A stretch of DNA of 40,090 nt from Gammaproteobacteria bacterium (GTDB taxonomy: Bacteria; Pseudomonadota; Gammaproteobacteria; GCA-001735895). Numbering within the stretch: position 1 is the stretch's first letter; the number at the start of each line of letters is the position of its first letter. Position numbers and translations under genes: made by a program. The notes beneath the pieces were generated by a model that searched no databases, was not told the DNA's origin, and saw nothing but the letters and a program-made list of their open reading frames with translations. The stretch covers positions 1 through 40,090 of the forward strand of contig JASJCI010000010.1 of assembly GCA_030066085.1 (NCBI GenBank), read 5' to 3'. Positions 26,352 through 34,318 of this stretch are shown one piece after another.

Positions 26352-27308
26352 ATGCTTTATACGATTACGAATGCAGGTTACTCACAAAACACCATCGGCC
26401 AGGCCGTTCATTGCATCGGCATCGGCCTGCATAGCGGGCACCGGGTTTCGATGACGCTGCTGCCGGCACCGCCCAACAGCGGGATCAATTTCGTGCGCAC
26501 GGACATCGATCCGGAGCACGCTCTGATCCGCGCCTCCTGGCGCAACGTGGTCGATACCCGTATGTGCACCGTGCTCGGCAACGAGTACGGCATCACACTG
26601 GGCACGGTCGAACACCTGATGGCAGCGCTGCGCACCTGCGGTATCGACAACCTGACGATCGAAATCGACAGCGACGAGGTGCCGATACTCGACGGCAGCA
26701 GCGCGCCGCTGGTGACCCTGGCCAAAAAGGCCGGGCTCTTCGCCCAACGCCTGCCGCGCTACGGTATCCTGATCGAAAAACCGGTCGAGGTGCGCCAGGG
26801 CGAGCACTACGCCCGCCTGCAGCCGTCCCCGACGCCGTCGGTCAGCGTCGAAATCGATTTTGCCGACTCGAATATCGGCAGTCAGCGGCTGTCGGTGCCG
26901 CTGCTGGATACGGTACTCGAGCGCGATATCATGCCCGCGCGCACTTTCGGCTTTGCCCATCAACTCGACGGCCTGCGTGAAGACGGGCTCGCGCTCGGGG
27001 GTTCCCTGAAAAACGCGGTGCTGCTGGACGATGACGGCATCGTCAACGTCGAGGGCTTGCGCTACGCCGACGAATTCGTGCGTCACAAGATACTCGACTG
27101 CATCGGCGACCTGGCGCTGGCCGGGCTGCCGATATTCGGTGAACTGGTCGCGCGCAAGCCCGGTCATCGCCTCAATCACGCCCTGCTTCGCGAGCTGTTC
27201 GCGCACCGGAATTGCTGGAGCCGGATGAGCTATCGCGACATCGTCGAGGGTTCACCGGCCGAATTAGAAACAGGCGTTTCGCTTGCCGTTGCGGCGGGCT
27301 GCGCGTAA
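26352..27308 (+). CDS. lpxC: UDP-3-O-acyl-N-acetylglucosamine deacetylase LpxC
   Basis: 318 residues from the ATG at 26352, with GGAG 8 bp upstream; the frame extends upstream to 26232 without family sequence. Family landmarks: IGIGLHSGHRVSMTLLPAP near 22-40, TVEHLMAAL (His88, the first zinc ligand; Glu87 catalytic), then EVPILDGSSAP, PARTFGF, LGGSLKNAV, and FVRHKILDCIGDLALAG (His245 and Asp249, the other zinc ligands) and GHRLNH (His272 catalytic). It makes the committed step of lipid A synthesis. LpxC usually lies at the end of the mra/fts cluster; here it stands alone, so it may be a second copy or a moved gene. Upstream region 26180-26351 has no other gene. Confidence 0.95.
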   Translation: MLYTITNAGYSQNTIGQAVHCIGIGLHSGHRVSMTLLPAPPNSGINFVRTDIDPEHALIRASWRNVVDTRMCTVLGNEYGITLGTVEHLMAALRTCGIDNLTIEIDSDEVPILDGSSAPLVTLAKKAGLFAQRLPRYGILIEKPVEVRQGEHYARLQPSPTPSVSVEIDFADSNIGSQRLSVPLLDTVLERDIMPARTFGFAHQLDGLREDGLALGGSLKNAVLLDDDGIVNVEGLRYADEFVRHKILDCIGDLALAGLPIFGELVARKPGHRLNHALLRELFAHRNCWSRMSYRDIVEGSPAELETGVSLAVAAGCA

Positions 27309-27392
27309 GGGAGGGGATGATTGACAAGGAAGAGGCTGCGTTGATATCTTCAGGCGGTCTTCTAAGATTTTGTTAAAGCAGGAGGGAATGCA

Positions 27393-27965
27393 ATGTTTCG
27401 ACAAATTACCTGCGTCGGATTGATTACAGGAAGCTTTCTCATGGCCGGAGTTGCTCCGGCGGCACAGCTTTCAGCAGTCGGGTACGGCGTTATCTCGGAG
27501 GCAATCGAACAGAAAAAAGACACTTCCGGTGCCAGAAGCTCAGGTGCTGTCGTCGGCGGACTCATCGGATTGGGGTCCAGCAGCGGAAGATCGACGCGTA
27601 CCAGGATAGCCCGCACGGGCGTGGCTGCCGGACTCGGCTCCGCCGTTGCCGGATCGGCCTCAGCTGGTACTGAAATGGCGTATACCGTAAATTTAGTCGG
27701 CGGCGGTACCGTGCGAGTAGTCATGGATAGCGGAAACTTCCGTGTCGGCGATTGTGTTTCGGTAGAACGAGGCAAAACCAACAATATGCGGGTGGTGTCC
27801 GATGAGTTCTGCATAAACAATGAACAGATACCCGAGCAATACAAGGCGGAGCACGTCATGGAAGCACACGAGTGTGCCCAGGCGAAAGAGGAACTGCTGG
27901 CGGCGGAGACTCCGGAAGAGCTCGAGTTGGCGCACATGAAGATGAACATCCTTTGCCAGGAGTAG
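27393..27965 (+). CDS. Exported glycine-zipper-like protein of unknown function
   Basis: 190 residues with a strong ribosome site (GGAGGG, 6 bp before the ATG). Signal peptide to about residue 23 (APAA), then a glycine-rich stretch AVVGGLIGLGSSSGRSTRTR and VAAGLGSAVAGSASAGTEMA, in the manner of glycine-zipper outer-membrane lipoproteins (SlyB, Rick_17kDa), but without a lipobox Cys at the cleavage site. Then comes a small beta domain (AYTVNLVGGGTVRVVMDSGN) and an acidic helical tail with several Cys. It follows lpxC by 84 bp on the same strand and may be cotranscribed. Envelope location is inferred. Confidence 0.75.
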   Translation: MFRQITCVGLITGSFLMAGVAPAAQLSAVGYGVISEAIEQKKDTSGARSSGAVVGGLIGLGSSSGRSTRTRIARTGVAAGLGSAVAGSASAGTEMAYTVNLVGGGTVRVVMDSGNFRVGDCVSVERGKTNNMRVVSDEFCINNEQIPEQYKAEHVMEAHECAQAKEELLAAETPEELELAHMKMNILCQE

Positions 27966-28147
27966 ATTCGGCTCCGGATTCCCTGACGAAGCGGCAGTGC
28001 GAGGGTTATTCTGCCGCCTGAAAACAGCGAGATCCGGCCGCGGCTCCGGACCTTGACCCGCCCCCCTGCCCCGCAGCGTCGATTTGCACGCCCGCTCACA
28101 TCTCGACTATGACGATCCCGTCGTTCGCGGGGATGACGGAATCAGAA

Positions 28148-28269
28148 GTCATTGCGAGGCACGAAGTGCCGAAGCAATCTCCCCACTTTGCGGTGCACAA
28201 GGCTATTCCCATTACCATGGAGATTGCTTCGCCCGGCCGCGGCCTGCGGCCTCGCGGTCCTCGCAATGA
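28148..28269. repeat. Palindromic repeat (GTCATTGCGAG family), copy 2
   Basis: A 122-bp element with outer ends GTCATTGCGAG and CTCGCAATGAA and the inner GAAGCAATCT/AGATTGCTTC arms, with a longer centre than copy 1. It is preceded at about 28104-28140 by another palindromic bit (CCCGTCGTTCGCGGGG). The 336-bp gap 27966-28301 is filled by these repeats and has no gene. Confidence 0.7.
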
Positions 28270-28301
28270 AAGCTAATGGAGGCGTGGCGACTCGCGGCCG
28301 G

Positions 28302-29840
28302 TTACAACTGTCCCTCCGGCAGGAGCTTGAAGAAATTGGTCGAGAAGCGGCGCCACCAGGAAGCCTGCGGTTCGCTGGAGTATCCCACGACCTCTTCCCG
28401 GGTCATGTCATGCCACAACAATACACCGTCAGGATCGAGCTCCAGCCGGTAAACCACGCGCTCGAAATTTCCCTCGATATCGGTCAGCAGCATTTCGGCG
28501 AGCTCGGATGAATCGATCATGATCCCGAGCTCGGTGTTGATCGCGACCGAGCGCGGGTCCAGGTTCAGCGAGCCGATGAATACGTAGCGGCGATCGATGA
28601 TTATCATCTTGGCGTGCAGCGTGCTGCGCTGCCGCTCGCTGTCGCCCAATCCTATCGAATGAAAGGCATCGGCACGCGTTTCGTAGAGTTCGGCGCCCAT
28701 CGCCAGCAGGCCCTGGCGATAGCCCTCGTAGTGCGCGTGCACCGCCACCTGGTTGGTGGATGCGAGCGAGTTGGTGACCAGTCTGATCCGGGTGCCCCGT
28801 TCGAGGATGGAGTCGAAGAGGGCCATGCCTCTCTCGGTGGGGATCAAATACGGTGTAATGATCAGGACTTCGTTTTCGGCATTCAGCATATATTCGCCGA
28901 CGGCCTTTATCAGGCGCAGGCTGTCGTCTTCGACGGGAAGCTTCAGCTTGAGTGGATTTTCGCTAATGAGTTCGGCTTCGGCGACAACGTCGCTGACCTC
29001 GTTATTGATCAACTGCAACAGGATTTGCGAGTCGATGGCTTCGCGGTAAATGGCCGCGCCCTGGCTCGAGAACACATTATCGATTGCCTCCCGCGCCTTT
29101 TGCATTTGCCCCGGCGAGGGCTTGTTACGCAGGTGGTGAATGCCCAGCGCCTTCGGGAAATTCCAGAAGTAGTCGAAACTGGCCGCCACCTCGGCAGCGA
29201 TCGGGCCGGTCGCGAGCACGTCGATATCGAAGAACTCGGTTTTGTCGTTGAGGCTGAAATACTCCGCGGCGAGATTGCGACCGCCGACGATGGTAAAACT
29301 GCCGTCCACGGTGAAGGACTTGTTGTGCATACGCCGGTTGGCGCGCGCGAAATCCCACGCGAAATTCAGCAGTTTGAATCCCTGGCGGGCGATGGGATTG
29401 AACAGTCGCACCTCGATGTTTTCGTGCTCGTTCAACACGAACAGGTCGACATCCTTGACCGAGGAGAAAATGTCGTCGAGCAGGAAGCGCACGCGAACGC
29501 CGCGATCTGCGGCCTCCAGCAGTTTGGCCGAGATCAGCGCGCCGACGATATCGTCCTTCATCAGGAAATACTGCAGGTCGATGCTTTCCTCGGCAGCGTC
29601 GATCATGCGCAGGCGCGCACCGAGGCTGTCGCTGCCGCCGGTCAGCGGGAAGAAAGCAGATCCATGATCGGAGCGGGCGCTGGCCTGTTCCATCGTATAC
29701 CTGCCAAGCTTCGTGCCGTCCGAAGCCGGAATTGCAAAGCTGGGTTCCTGCACGATATCGAACCTGGTGCTGGCGCATGCCGACAGCAGGCACAATAACA
29801 CGGGTAACAAAAACTTACAGGTAGCTGAAGGCTGCTTCAT
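28302..29840 (-). CDS. Phospholipase D-family lipoprotein (ClsC/cardiolipin synthase-like)
   Basis: 512 residues. The signal has a lipobox (LLSAC, Cys22). Two HKD motifs: MHNKSFTVDG (His172, Lys174, Asp179) and LHAKMIIID (His409, Lys411, Asp416), each followed by the family IVGGRN and GSLNLDPRS. Length and layout fit the YmdC/ClsC group, which makes cardiolipin from phosphatidylglycerol and phosphatidylethanolamine, or a general phosphatidyltransferase. It stands alone between repeats. A broken relative lies at 12650-12900. No strong ribosome site precedes the ATG. Confidence 0.88.
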   Translation of the reverse strand: MKQPSATCKFLLPVLLCLLSACASTRFDIVQEPSFAIPASDGTKLGRYTMEQASARSDHGSAFFPLTGGSDSLGARLRMIDAAEESIDLQYFLMKDDIVGALISAKLLEAADRGVRVRFLLDDIFSSVKDVDLFVLNEHENIEVRLFNPIARQGFKLLNFAWDFARANRRMHNKSFTVDGSFTIVGGRNLAAEYFSLNDKTEFFDIDVLATGPIAAEVAASFDYFWNFPKALGIHHLRNKPSPGQMQKAREAIDNVFSSQGAAIYREAIDSQILLQLINNEVSDVVAEAELISENPLKLKLPVEDDSLRLIKAVGEYMLNAENEVLIITPYLIPTERGMALFDSILERGTRIRLVTNSLASTNQVAVHAHYEGYRQGLLAMGAELYETRADAFHSIGLGDSERQRSTLHAKMIIIDRRYVFIGSLNLDPRSVAINTELGIMIDSSELAEMLLTDIEGNFERVVYRLELDPDGVLLWHDMTREEVVGYSSEPQASWWRRFSTNFFKLLPEGQL

Positions 29841-29917
29841 CCTGGCAGGATCGCTTGGTTAATACTCGGTCGGTGACGGTTGGGTGATTGTTGCAGACAT
29901 TAGGTAATTAGTTAACC

Positions 29918-29963
29918 GTCATTCCGAATTACAAGGAGATTGCTTCGCTTCGCTCGCAATGAC
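29918..29963. repeat. Palindromic repeat (GTCATTGCGAG family), partial copy 3
   Basis: 46 bp. The right half is complete (AGATTGCTTCGCTTCGCTCG then CAATGAC), and the left half is reduced to GTCATTCCGA. It lies in the gap upstream of the phospholipase D gene. Confidence 0.65.
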
Positions 29964-30150
29964 GCCATAACCCGTCATATAAAGGGATTGCCCTGTATGG
30001 GGTATGATGACACGGGAAGGTGAAACTAGCCCGTCAAAGGCAATCAGCCTCTCGCAATGCCAGGTTCCCTCCCCATGTCAGCGGTTCCGAAGCCTCATTG
30101 AACAGGTATCGTTAAACGCCCTTAACGAATATGAAAAGGCCGGGAAACGT

Positions 30151-30243
30151 GCATTGCGAGGCCGAAGGGCCGAAGCAATCTTAATGTACCTGACAAATCG
30201 CGACGCTAGTCCTGAATCTGGGAGATTGCTTCGCCGCAGCCAA
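30151..30243. repeat. Palindromic repeat (GTCATTGCGAG family), degenerate copy 4
   Basis: Left part GCATTGCGAGGCCGAAGGGC and GAAGCAATCT, right inner arm AGATTGCTTCGCCGCAGCC. The right outer end is degraded. The stretch 29964-30150 has no gene that I can support. Confidence 0.6.
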
Positions 30244-30296
30244 AGCGTTCGCTCCGCTTGTATGGTGATTTGTGCCTGGAATTCGGCAGAATGAAG

Positions 30297-30473
30297 GGCG
30301 CCGGGGTGGCAGGGACATCAAGCTACGCTTCCGACCTTTCGGTACGGACTCCGTGAGATAATACCCACCCCATCACCAGAACGCCAATAAAGAATCTCGC
30401 TGATGGAAGGCCAATTCCAACAAGCTTGCGTCGGTGATGCCCCGGCTATCAGGAACTAACTAGCGAGGTCATC
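30297..30473 (+). other. Non-coding left end of the IS110-type element, possible bridge-RNA region
   Basis: About 175 bp without a frame lie directly upstream of the truncated IS110 transposase. In IS110-group elements the non-coding left end encodes a bridge RNA that pairs with donor and target DNA (established for IS621). Length and place fit, but I cannot show the loops from sequence alone, and the element is broken. Confidence 0.3.
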
Positions 30474-30872
30474 ATGGCAAAAGAAGTCGAAGAAGCCACC
30501 CTTGGGATTGATGTCAGCAAGAAGCACCTGGAGGTGTTTGATAGTGATTCAGAGGCTGTTCGGGTTGTTGATAACGATCCGGATTCGATCAATCGATTCC
30601 TGGAGGGATTCAGCGGGCCGGTTGCGCTCGCAGTGGAAGCGACGAATGTGTTTCATGAGCGATTGGTTACCATAGCACTGGCTCGTGGCCTAACGGTATA
30701 TCTCGTCGATAGCTACAAGTTGAACAAGTATCGTGAAGCAATTGGGATCCGGGCAAAGACCGACACGAATGATGCCCGCTTGATCCATCGGTACCTGGTC
30801 GGCTATTCCAACGGCGCGGCCCTGGCGGTGGATTATTCCCTGGCCATACTCGAAGGCACTGCCGCATGGTAA
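30474..30872 (+). pseudogene. IS110-family transposase, truncated
   Basis: 132 codons, against 330-400 for the family. The N-terminal DEDD domain is well kept: TLGIDVSKKHLEVFD (first Asp), VALAVEATNVFHERL (Glu), then LVDSYKLNKYREAIGIRAKT and DTNDARLIHRYLVGYS (the last two Asp). After about residue 112 the sequence no longer fits. The C-terminal Transposase_20 domain with the catalytic Ser is missing. The break runs into a 57-bp copy of the regulatory region of the MBL/tetR module (30857-30913). Not functional. Confidence 0.85.
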
Positions 30873-30913
30873 TTGTCGCGAAACCGAAAAAGCCGTCTAA
30901 AAATAAACACATT
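30857..30913. repeat. 57-bp repeat, copy 1 (also at 32665-32721)
   Basis: Starts at CACTGC and ends at ACACATT, including GCATGGTAATTGTCGCGAAA and CCGAAAAAGCCGTCT. It differs from the copy at 32665-32721 at only about five positions. The other copy lies between the operator and tetR of the intact module. Here it sits between the IS110 remnant and the inverted-repeat element. Confidence 0.8.
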
Positions 30914-31150
30914 AAAAAAAGGGGACGGAGGGATTATTTTTTGACCACTTTTCGACAACCTTGGCCAAATTTTCGGCGATATAGTCGTACGACCCATTGC
31001 CTCAGCTGAGATAGAGGGTCTCCCCGCTCATTTTTTCCAGTTTTTCCCGCCAATCAACGGACCTGACCGGCAATCACCCGCCTTTTGGTGATTTTATTCG
31101 GCTATCCCGCAGTAAAGTGGTCAACATTTAATCCCTCCGTCCCCTTTTTT
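30914..31150. mobile_element. Small non-coding element with terminal inverted repeats (MITE-like), copy A
   Basis: The left end AAAAAGGGGACGGAGGGATT and right end AATCCCTCCGTCCCCTTTTT are near-perfect inverted repeats. The interior (about 190 bp) matches copy B at 33321-33557 in several blocks, for example TCGTACGACC and GCAGTAAAGTGG, and has no open frame. The pair being of the same length (235-237 bp) and non-coding suggests a MITE moved by a transposase coded elsewhere. Confidence 0.75.
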
Positions 31151-31251
31151 ACCCGATCGGGTTTCGACCGGGACGGTCCGAATCCTGCCATCCCACCGTA
31201 CGAGCGCGTGGATGACCTGCCTGACGCGCCTGGCCTGGGGTCAGAAACCAT

Positions 31252-31273
31252 GAGACCGGCGGGCGCCGGTCTC
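31252..31273 (-). terminator. Terminator of MBL paralogue 3
   Basis: GAGACCGGC and GCCGGTCTC pair around GGGC, 20 bp beyond the stop of the MBL gene. It is the counterpart of the hairpin at 24418-24439, showing that the terminator belongs to the duplicated unit. Confidence 0.65.
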
Positions 31274-31293
31274 GTGGTCAAGTCAGAGACTTG

Positions 31294-32577
31294 TTACTGC
31301 TGCATACGATCCATCATCTGGTACATCTGGGGCCGCCAGTCCTGGTCCTGCAGGTTGAATTGTTTCATGTGCCTGTCCATGGCGTCGTCCTGGGCTTCGT
31401 ACGCCGGCTTCCAGTAGCCCGAGTTCGAGAACTGGCTGAATACCGGGCGGCGTCCCTCCTGTTCCGGCGGCCCCTGCCGCGATGGGCCCGGCACCGACCA
31501 GGCTTCCTCGGTTATGACCGCCATGCGCTCTCTGATACCTTCGGGCGTAATGTTCCAGACCATGTTGTCGGTAGCCATCGACAGCGGGCCGTCGTAGGTT
31601 TCGCGAATCGCGCCGTAGAGGTTGTAACGGGTGGCTTCCTCGTTGAGGAAGTGATAAGCGACGCCGTGCCTGGGCTTTATTTCGCTCATGATCTTGCCGA
31701 AAGCCTGCCCGGAAGTGTGGAACGCACAACAGGCGCGCCACGCGAGCTGTGGCGGCTGATTGTACCAGGCGACGAAATCCCCGGGCACCATGAAGGCTTC
31801 GTGAACCACCAGGTCCGAGTCAACCGCGTGTTCGATAAACCACTTGTTCGGCGCCGTGTCGCCGCCGATGACAACCCTCATACCCTCGTATTCGACGATG
31901 TAGCTCACCGGGCCGTCGCCGGTGTGAATCGCCGGGATCGAACGCACGACGACGCCGTCCTCGTCGTAAACGACCTGGTTAATTCCCTTGTAGTCGAACT
32001 CGACCACGTCGACTTCGCCCGGCTTGGGCGTAATCTGGAAGGAGCGGGTTTCCTTGTCCCAGGCGACGAACTTGAGGAAACCGTCGACCATCGCCCTGGT
32101 GCCGAGTTCCGGGTGCAGGCCGGAGGGGCCCCAGATCTTCAGTGACGTGGGCCGGCCCGCGGTCCAGCCACCGGCCCACAGCGAATCCAGGTCGCCCATG
32201 TGATCGGTGTGCAGGTGGGTCAGGAAAATCTTGGTCAAGTACTCGTACGGAATCATGTAGGCCGCGATATTATCCATCGAGCCAGTACCGATATCGAAGA
32301 TGAGCTTGTCACCATTGCCGAACTCGATGAGAAAGCAGGCGGCCGCCTGTCCGTGCCGCGCCGCGGGCATGCCGGTGCCGCAGGCCGTAACCCGGATTTC
32401 CTTTCGATCCAGCTTTTCGGTGCCGGGGTAATACACGTAGCGATCCGGCGCCACCTGGTTGGGCGAGGTATACTTGCCGCCGGCGGCATACACCGTCGAC
32501 ATGCCCAGGGCGGCAATCAACGGCGCGCACAACAGTGCGGTTAGCGTGAAAAACTTTCGGCAAAGTGTTTGTTGCAT
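31294..32577 (-). CDS. Exported MBL-fold metallo-hydrolase (paralogue 3)
   Basis: 427 residues from the ATG at 32577, with AGGAG 8 bp upstream. The same frame stays open a further 786 bp over the tetR region, but that part lies opposite tetR and an inverted-repeat element and is not used. Signal peptide with RK in the n-region and VYA cleavage near residue 30. Zinc motif HLHTDH (about residues 120-125), GTGMP, AIHTGDGPVSYIVEYEG and IGGDTAPNKWF. It is very close to paralogue 2, with the same terminator and divergent tetR. The intact tetR probably represses this gene and, as the only full copy, perhaps both paralogues. Substrate unknown. Confidence 0.9.
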   Translation of the reverse strand: MQQTLCRKFFTLTALLCAPLIAALGMSTVYAAGGKYTSPNQVAPDRYVYYPGTEKLDRKEIRVTACGTGMPAARHGQAAACFLIEFGNGDKLIFDIGTGSMDNIAAYMIPYEYLTKIFLTHLHTDHMGDLDSLWAGGWTAGRPTSLKIWGPSGLHPELGTRAMVDGFLKFVAWDKETRSFQITPKPGEVDVVEFDYKGINQVVYDEDGVVVRSIPAIHTGDGPVSYIVEYEGMRVVIGGDTAPNKWFIEHAVDSDLVVHEAFMVPGDFVAWYNQPPQLAWRACCAFHTSGQAFGKIMSEIKPRHGVAYHFLNEEATRYNLYGAIRETYDGPLSMATDNMVWNITPEGIRERMAVITEEAWSVPGPSRQGPPEQEGRRPVFSQFSNSGYWKPAYEAQDDAMDRHMKQFNLQDQDWRPQMYQMMDRMQQ

Positions 32578-32617
32578 GCCAGTCACTCCTGAGGTGGGTT
32601 TCCTTAAAGTCTCGATT

Positions 32618-32658
32618 CTAACGTTAGCCATCTCATTGATCCAAACAAATTTGTTTGG
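32618..32658. promoter_or_regulatory. Two palindromes between MBL paralogue 3 and tetR
   Basis: CTAACGTTAG at 32618-32627 and CCAAACAAATTTGTTTGG, a perfect 18-bp palindrome, at 32641-32658. They match in place and order those at 25762-25811. The second is a good TetR operator candidate; the TAACGTTA core is kept in both modules. Confidence 0.65.
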
Positions 32659-32664
32659 AAAATA

Positions 32665-32721
32665 CACTGCTGCATGGTAATTGTCGCGAAACCGAAAAAG
32701 CCGTCTCAAAATTGACACATT
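32665..32721. repeat. 57-bp repeat, copy 2 (also at 30857-30913)
   Basis: Lies just after the 18-bp palindrome and includes a TTGACA-like box at 32712-32717, so it may carry the tetR promoter. The MBL paralogue 2 module does not have this sequence at the same place. Confidence 0.75.
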
Positions 32722-32748
32722 TATCACCAGCTTCCACAATCCGCCGTC

Positions 32749-33297
32749 ATGGAAACGCGGTATAACATCGAAGACTGGCTCGACGGCGCGCTCGAGGCGC
32801 TGGCGCGCAAGGGCCCGCAGGCGATCACGATCCAGCAGCTGTGCGAATTCCTCGGCGTCAGCCGCGGCAGCTTTTACTGGCACTTCAAAAACCGCGATAC
32901 CTTCATCGAAAAACTGATGGATTTCTGGATCGACAAAACCACCAACGCCATCGCCGACGCGGTACGGAATCTGGACGGCCCGGCGGTGGACAAGCTGCTG
33001 TTCATCGCGCGCCAGGTCATCGAAAGCGACGCAACGCGTTACGATATCCCGGTTCGGGCCTGGGCCGAAACCAATTCGATCGCGGCGGCGGCGGTCAAGC
33101 GGGCCGACCGGATTCGCTACAAGGTCGTCAGGGAATTGTTTGCCGAAACCAGGTTCAGTGGCGAAGAGCTGGAAATGCGAACCCGCACCTTCGTCGCGTA
33201 TTACAGCCTGGAAAGGGCGATATCCGTCAATGAAAGCAAAAAAGCCCGCCTGTCGAGAATCGAAATGAGGCACAGGCTGCTGACGCGCCCCACCTGA
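32749..33297 (+). CDS. TetR-family transcriptional regulator
   Basis: 182 residues. The helix-turn-helix is at about 23-50: ITIQQLCEFLGVSRGSFYWH, then FKNRDTFIEKLM, as in the family. The rest is a helical ligand domain (to AYYSLERAISVNESKK). The ATG at 32749 has only a weak ribosome site but matches the start of the truncated copy (METRYNIEDWL). Divergent from MBL paralogue 3 with a perfect palindrome between them; repression of the MBL gene, relieved by its substrate or a related ligand, is the usual arrangement and my inference. Confidence 0.92.
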   Translation: METRYNIEDWLDGALEALARKGPQAITIQQLCEFLGVSRGSFYWHFKNRDTFIEKLMDFWIDKTTNAIADAVRNLDGPAVDKLLFIARQVIESDATRYDIPVRAWAETNSIAAAAVKRADRIRYKVVRELFAETRFSGEELEMRTRTFVAYYSLERAISVNESKKARLSRIEMRHRLLTRPT

Positions 33298-33320
33298 CCC
33301 CAAAAAAGGGGACGACCCCC

Positions 33321-33557
33321 AAAAAGGGGACGGAGGGATTATTTTTTGACCACTTTTCGCCAACCCGGAGCATGTTTTCGGGAATAGAATCGTACGACCT
33401 TTTGTCTCAGCCCGGAGACAGGGCGTTTGCTCGCTCGTTTTCCCCAGTTTTTTCCGCCCGACAACGTATCCGAACGGCAGACACCGGTCTATCGGGGACT
33501 TTATTCAGCTATCGCGCAGTAAAGTGGTTAACATTTAATCCCTCCGTCCCCTTTTTT
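33321..33557. mobile_element. Small non-coding element with terminal inverted repeats (MITE-like), copy B
   Basis: The same ends as copy A (left AAAAAGGGGACGGAGGGATT) and 237 bp long. The left end is doubled: another AAAAAAGGGGAC lies at 33303-33314. The interior has no open frame. It lies between tetR and the next gene, whose frame extends into it by chance. Confidence 0.75.
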
Positions 33558-33615
33558 ATTGGTGCTGTTTGCGGCAGGATTGAGCACCCACGTTTTGCCC
33601 GGTTTGTGTTCCGCG

Positions 33616-34173
33616 ATGTCCCGTTACCCCAGTCCTGAAAATGTCGAGATCCAGCCGCAGGCGCGCACCTTCATCCTGTTCGCATTGACGCTGGCCTATC
33701 CCATGTTCGGCGCCGGTTTCGAGCTCGGCGCCTACGGCGAACTGGTCTACGAGCGCAAGATCACGGCCTGGGCGGTCGTGACCGCGGTATGGCTCGGCTT
33801 CGCACTGGTGCCGCGCAACCAGACCGGAATCCGTAACTGGCAGCTGCTGGCGCTCGCGGTGCCGTGCCTGTGGCTGCTCGCGATCGGCTTTTTCAGCACC
33901 GCCGGCGAGGATCCGGTCACGCGGCCGCTGGTTTTTACGCTCGGACTGGTGTCTTACCTGCTCTGTTTCCCGCTCGCGGTTTACCTCGCGATCAAGGTCG
34001 CAAATCCGGATTTGCTGAACCTGCACGGCTGGAAACCGAAGGCGGGCATCGTCGCGATCGGATTATTGTTCGTCGCCGCCGGCTACCTGATCGGCGATCA
34101 TAACTACCTTTTCCTCGAATGCGGCGATTTCGAAATTGCGGGCGACATGATGCCGGATGACTGCAGGCGTTAA
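33616..34173 (+). CDS. Inner-membrane protein of unknown function, five helices
   Basis: 185 residues from the ATG at 33616; the frame extends upstream to 33559 in the end of the inverted-repeat element. Five hydrophobic segments: FILFALTLAYPMFGAGF (about 23-40), AWAVVTAVWLGFALV, LLALAVPCLWLLAIGFF, PLVFTLGLVSYLLCFPLAVY, IVAIGLLFVAAGYLIG. The C-terminal tail is short and acidic with two Cys. I do not recognise the family. No good ribosome site. The next gene starts 145 bp later on the same strand. Confidence 0.65.
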   Translation: MSRYPSPENVEIQPQARTFILFALTLAYPMFGAGFELGAYGELVYERKITAWAVVTAVWLGFALVPRNQTGIRNWQLLALAVPCLWLLAIGFFSTAGEDPVTRPLVFTLGLVSYLLCFPLAVYLAIKVANPDLLNLHGWKPKAGIVAIGLLFVAAGYLIGDHNYLFLECGDFEIAGDMMPDDCRR

Positions 34174-34318
34174 ACCGCACTCGTCCGTCCCCGGCGATTG
34201 CATGCCCGTTCCCGCATCGCTTATGATGGTCCCGCACAGGCAGCGGGACGCAGACGCGCAATCAGTCAGTCAATACCGGCGCCCCAGGCCTGGCAATCAC
34301 AGCACCCGGGGGCCATGC

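Noticed and set aside
26097..30243. Repeated palindromes taken as a CRISPR array
   Set aside because: The copies are hundreds of bases apart, differ in length, and have no spacers of even size.
31294..33363. A 689-codon open frame on the minus strand covering the MBL gene and the tetR region
   Set aside because: The part above 32577 runs opposite tetR and an inverted-repeat element and has no signal peptide. The ATG at 32577 has a ribosome site and matches the paralogue.
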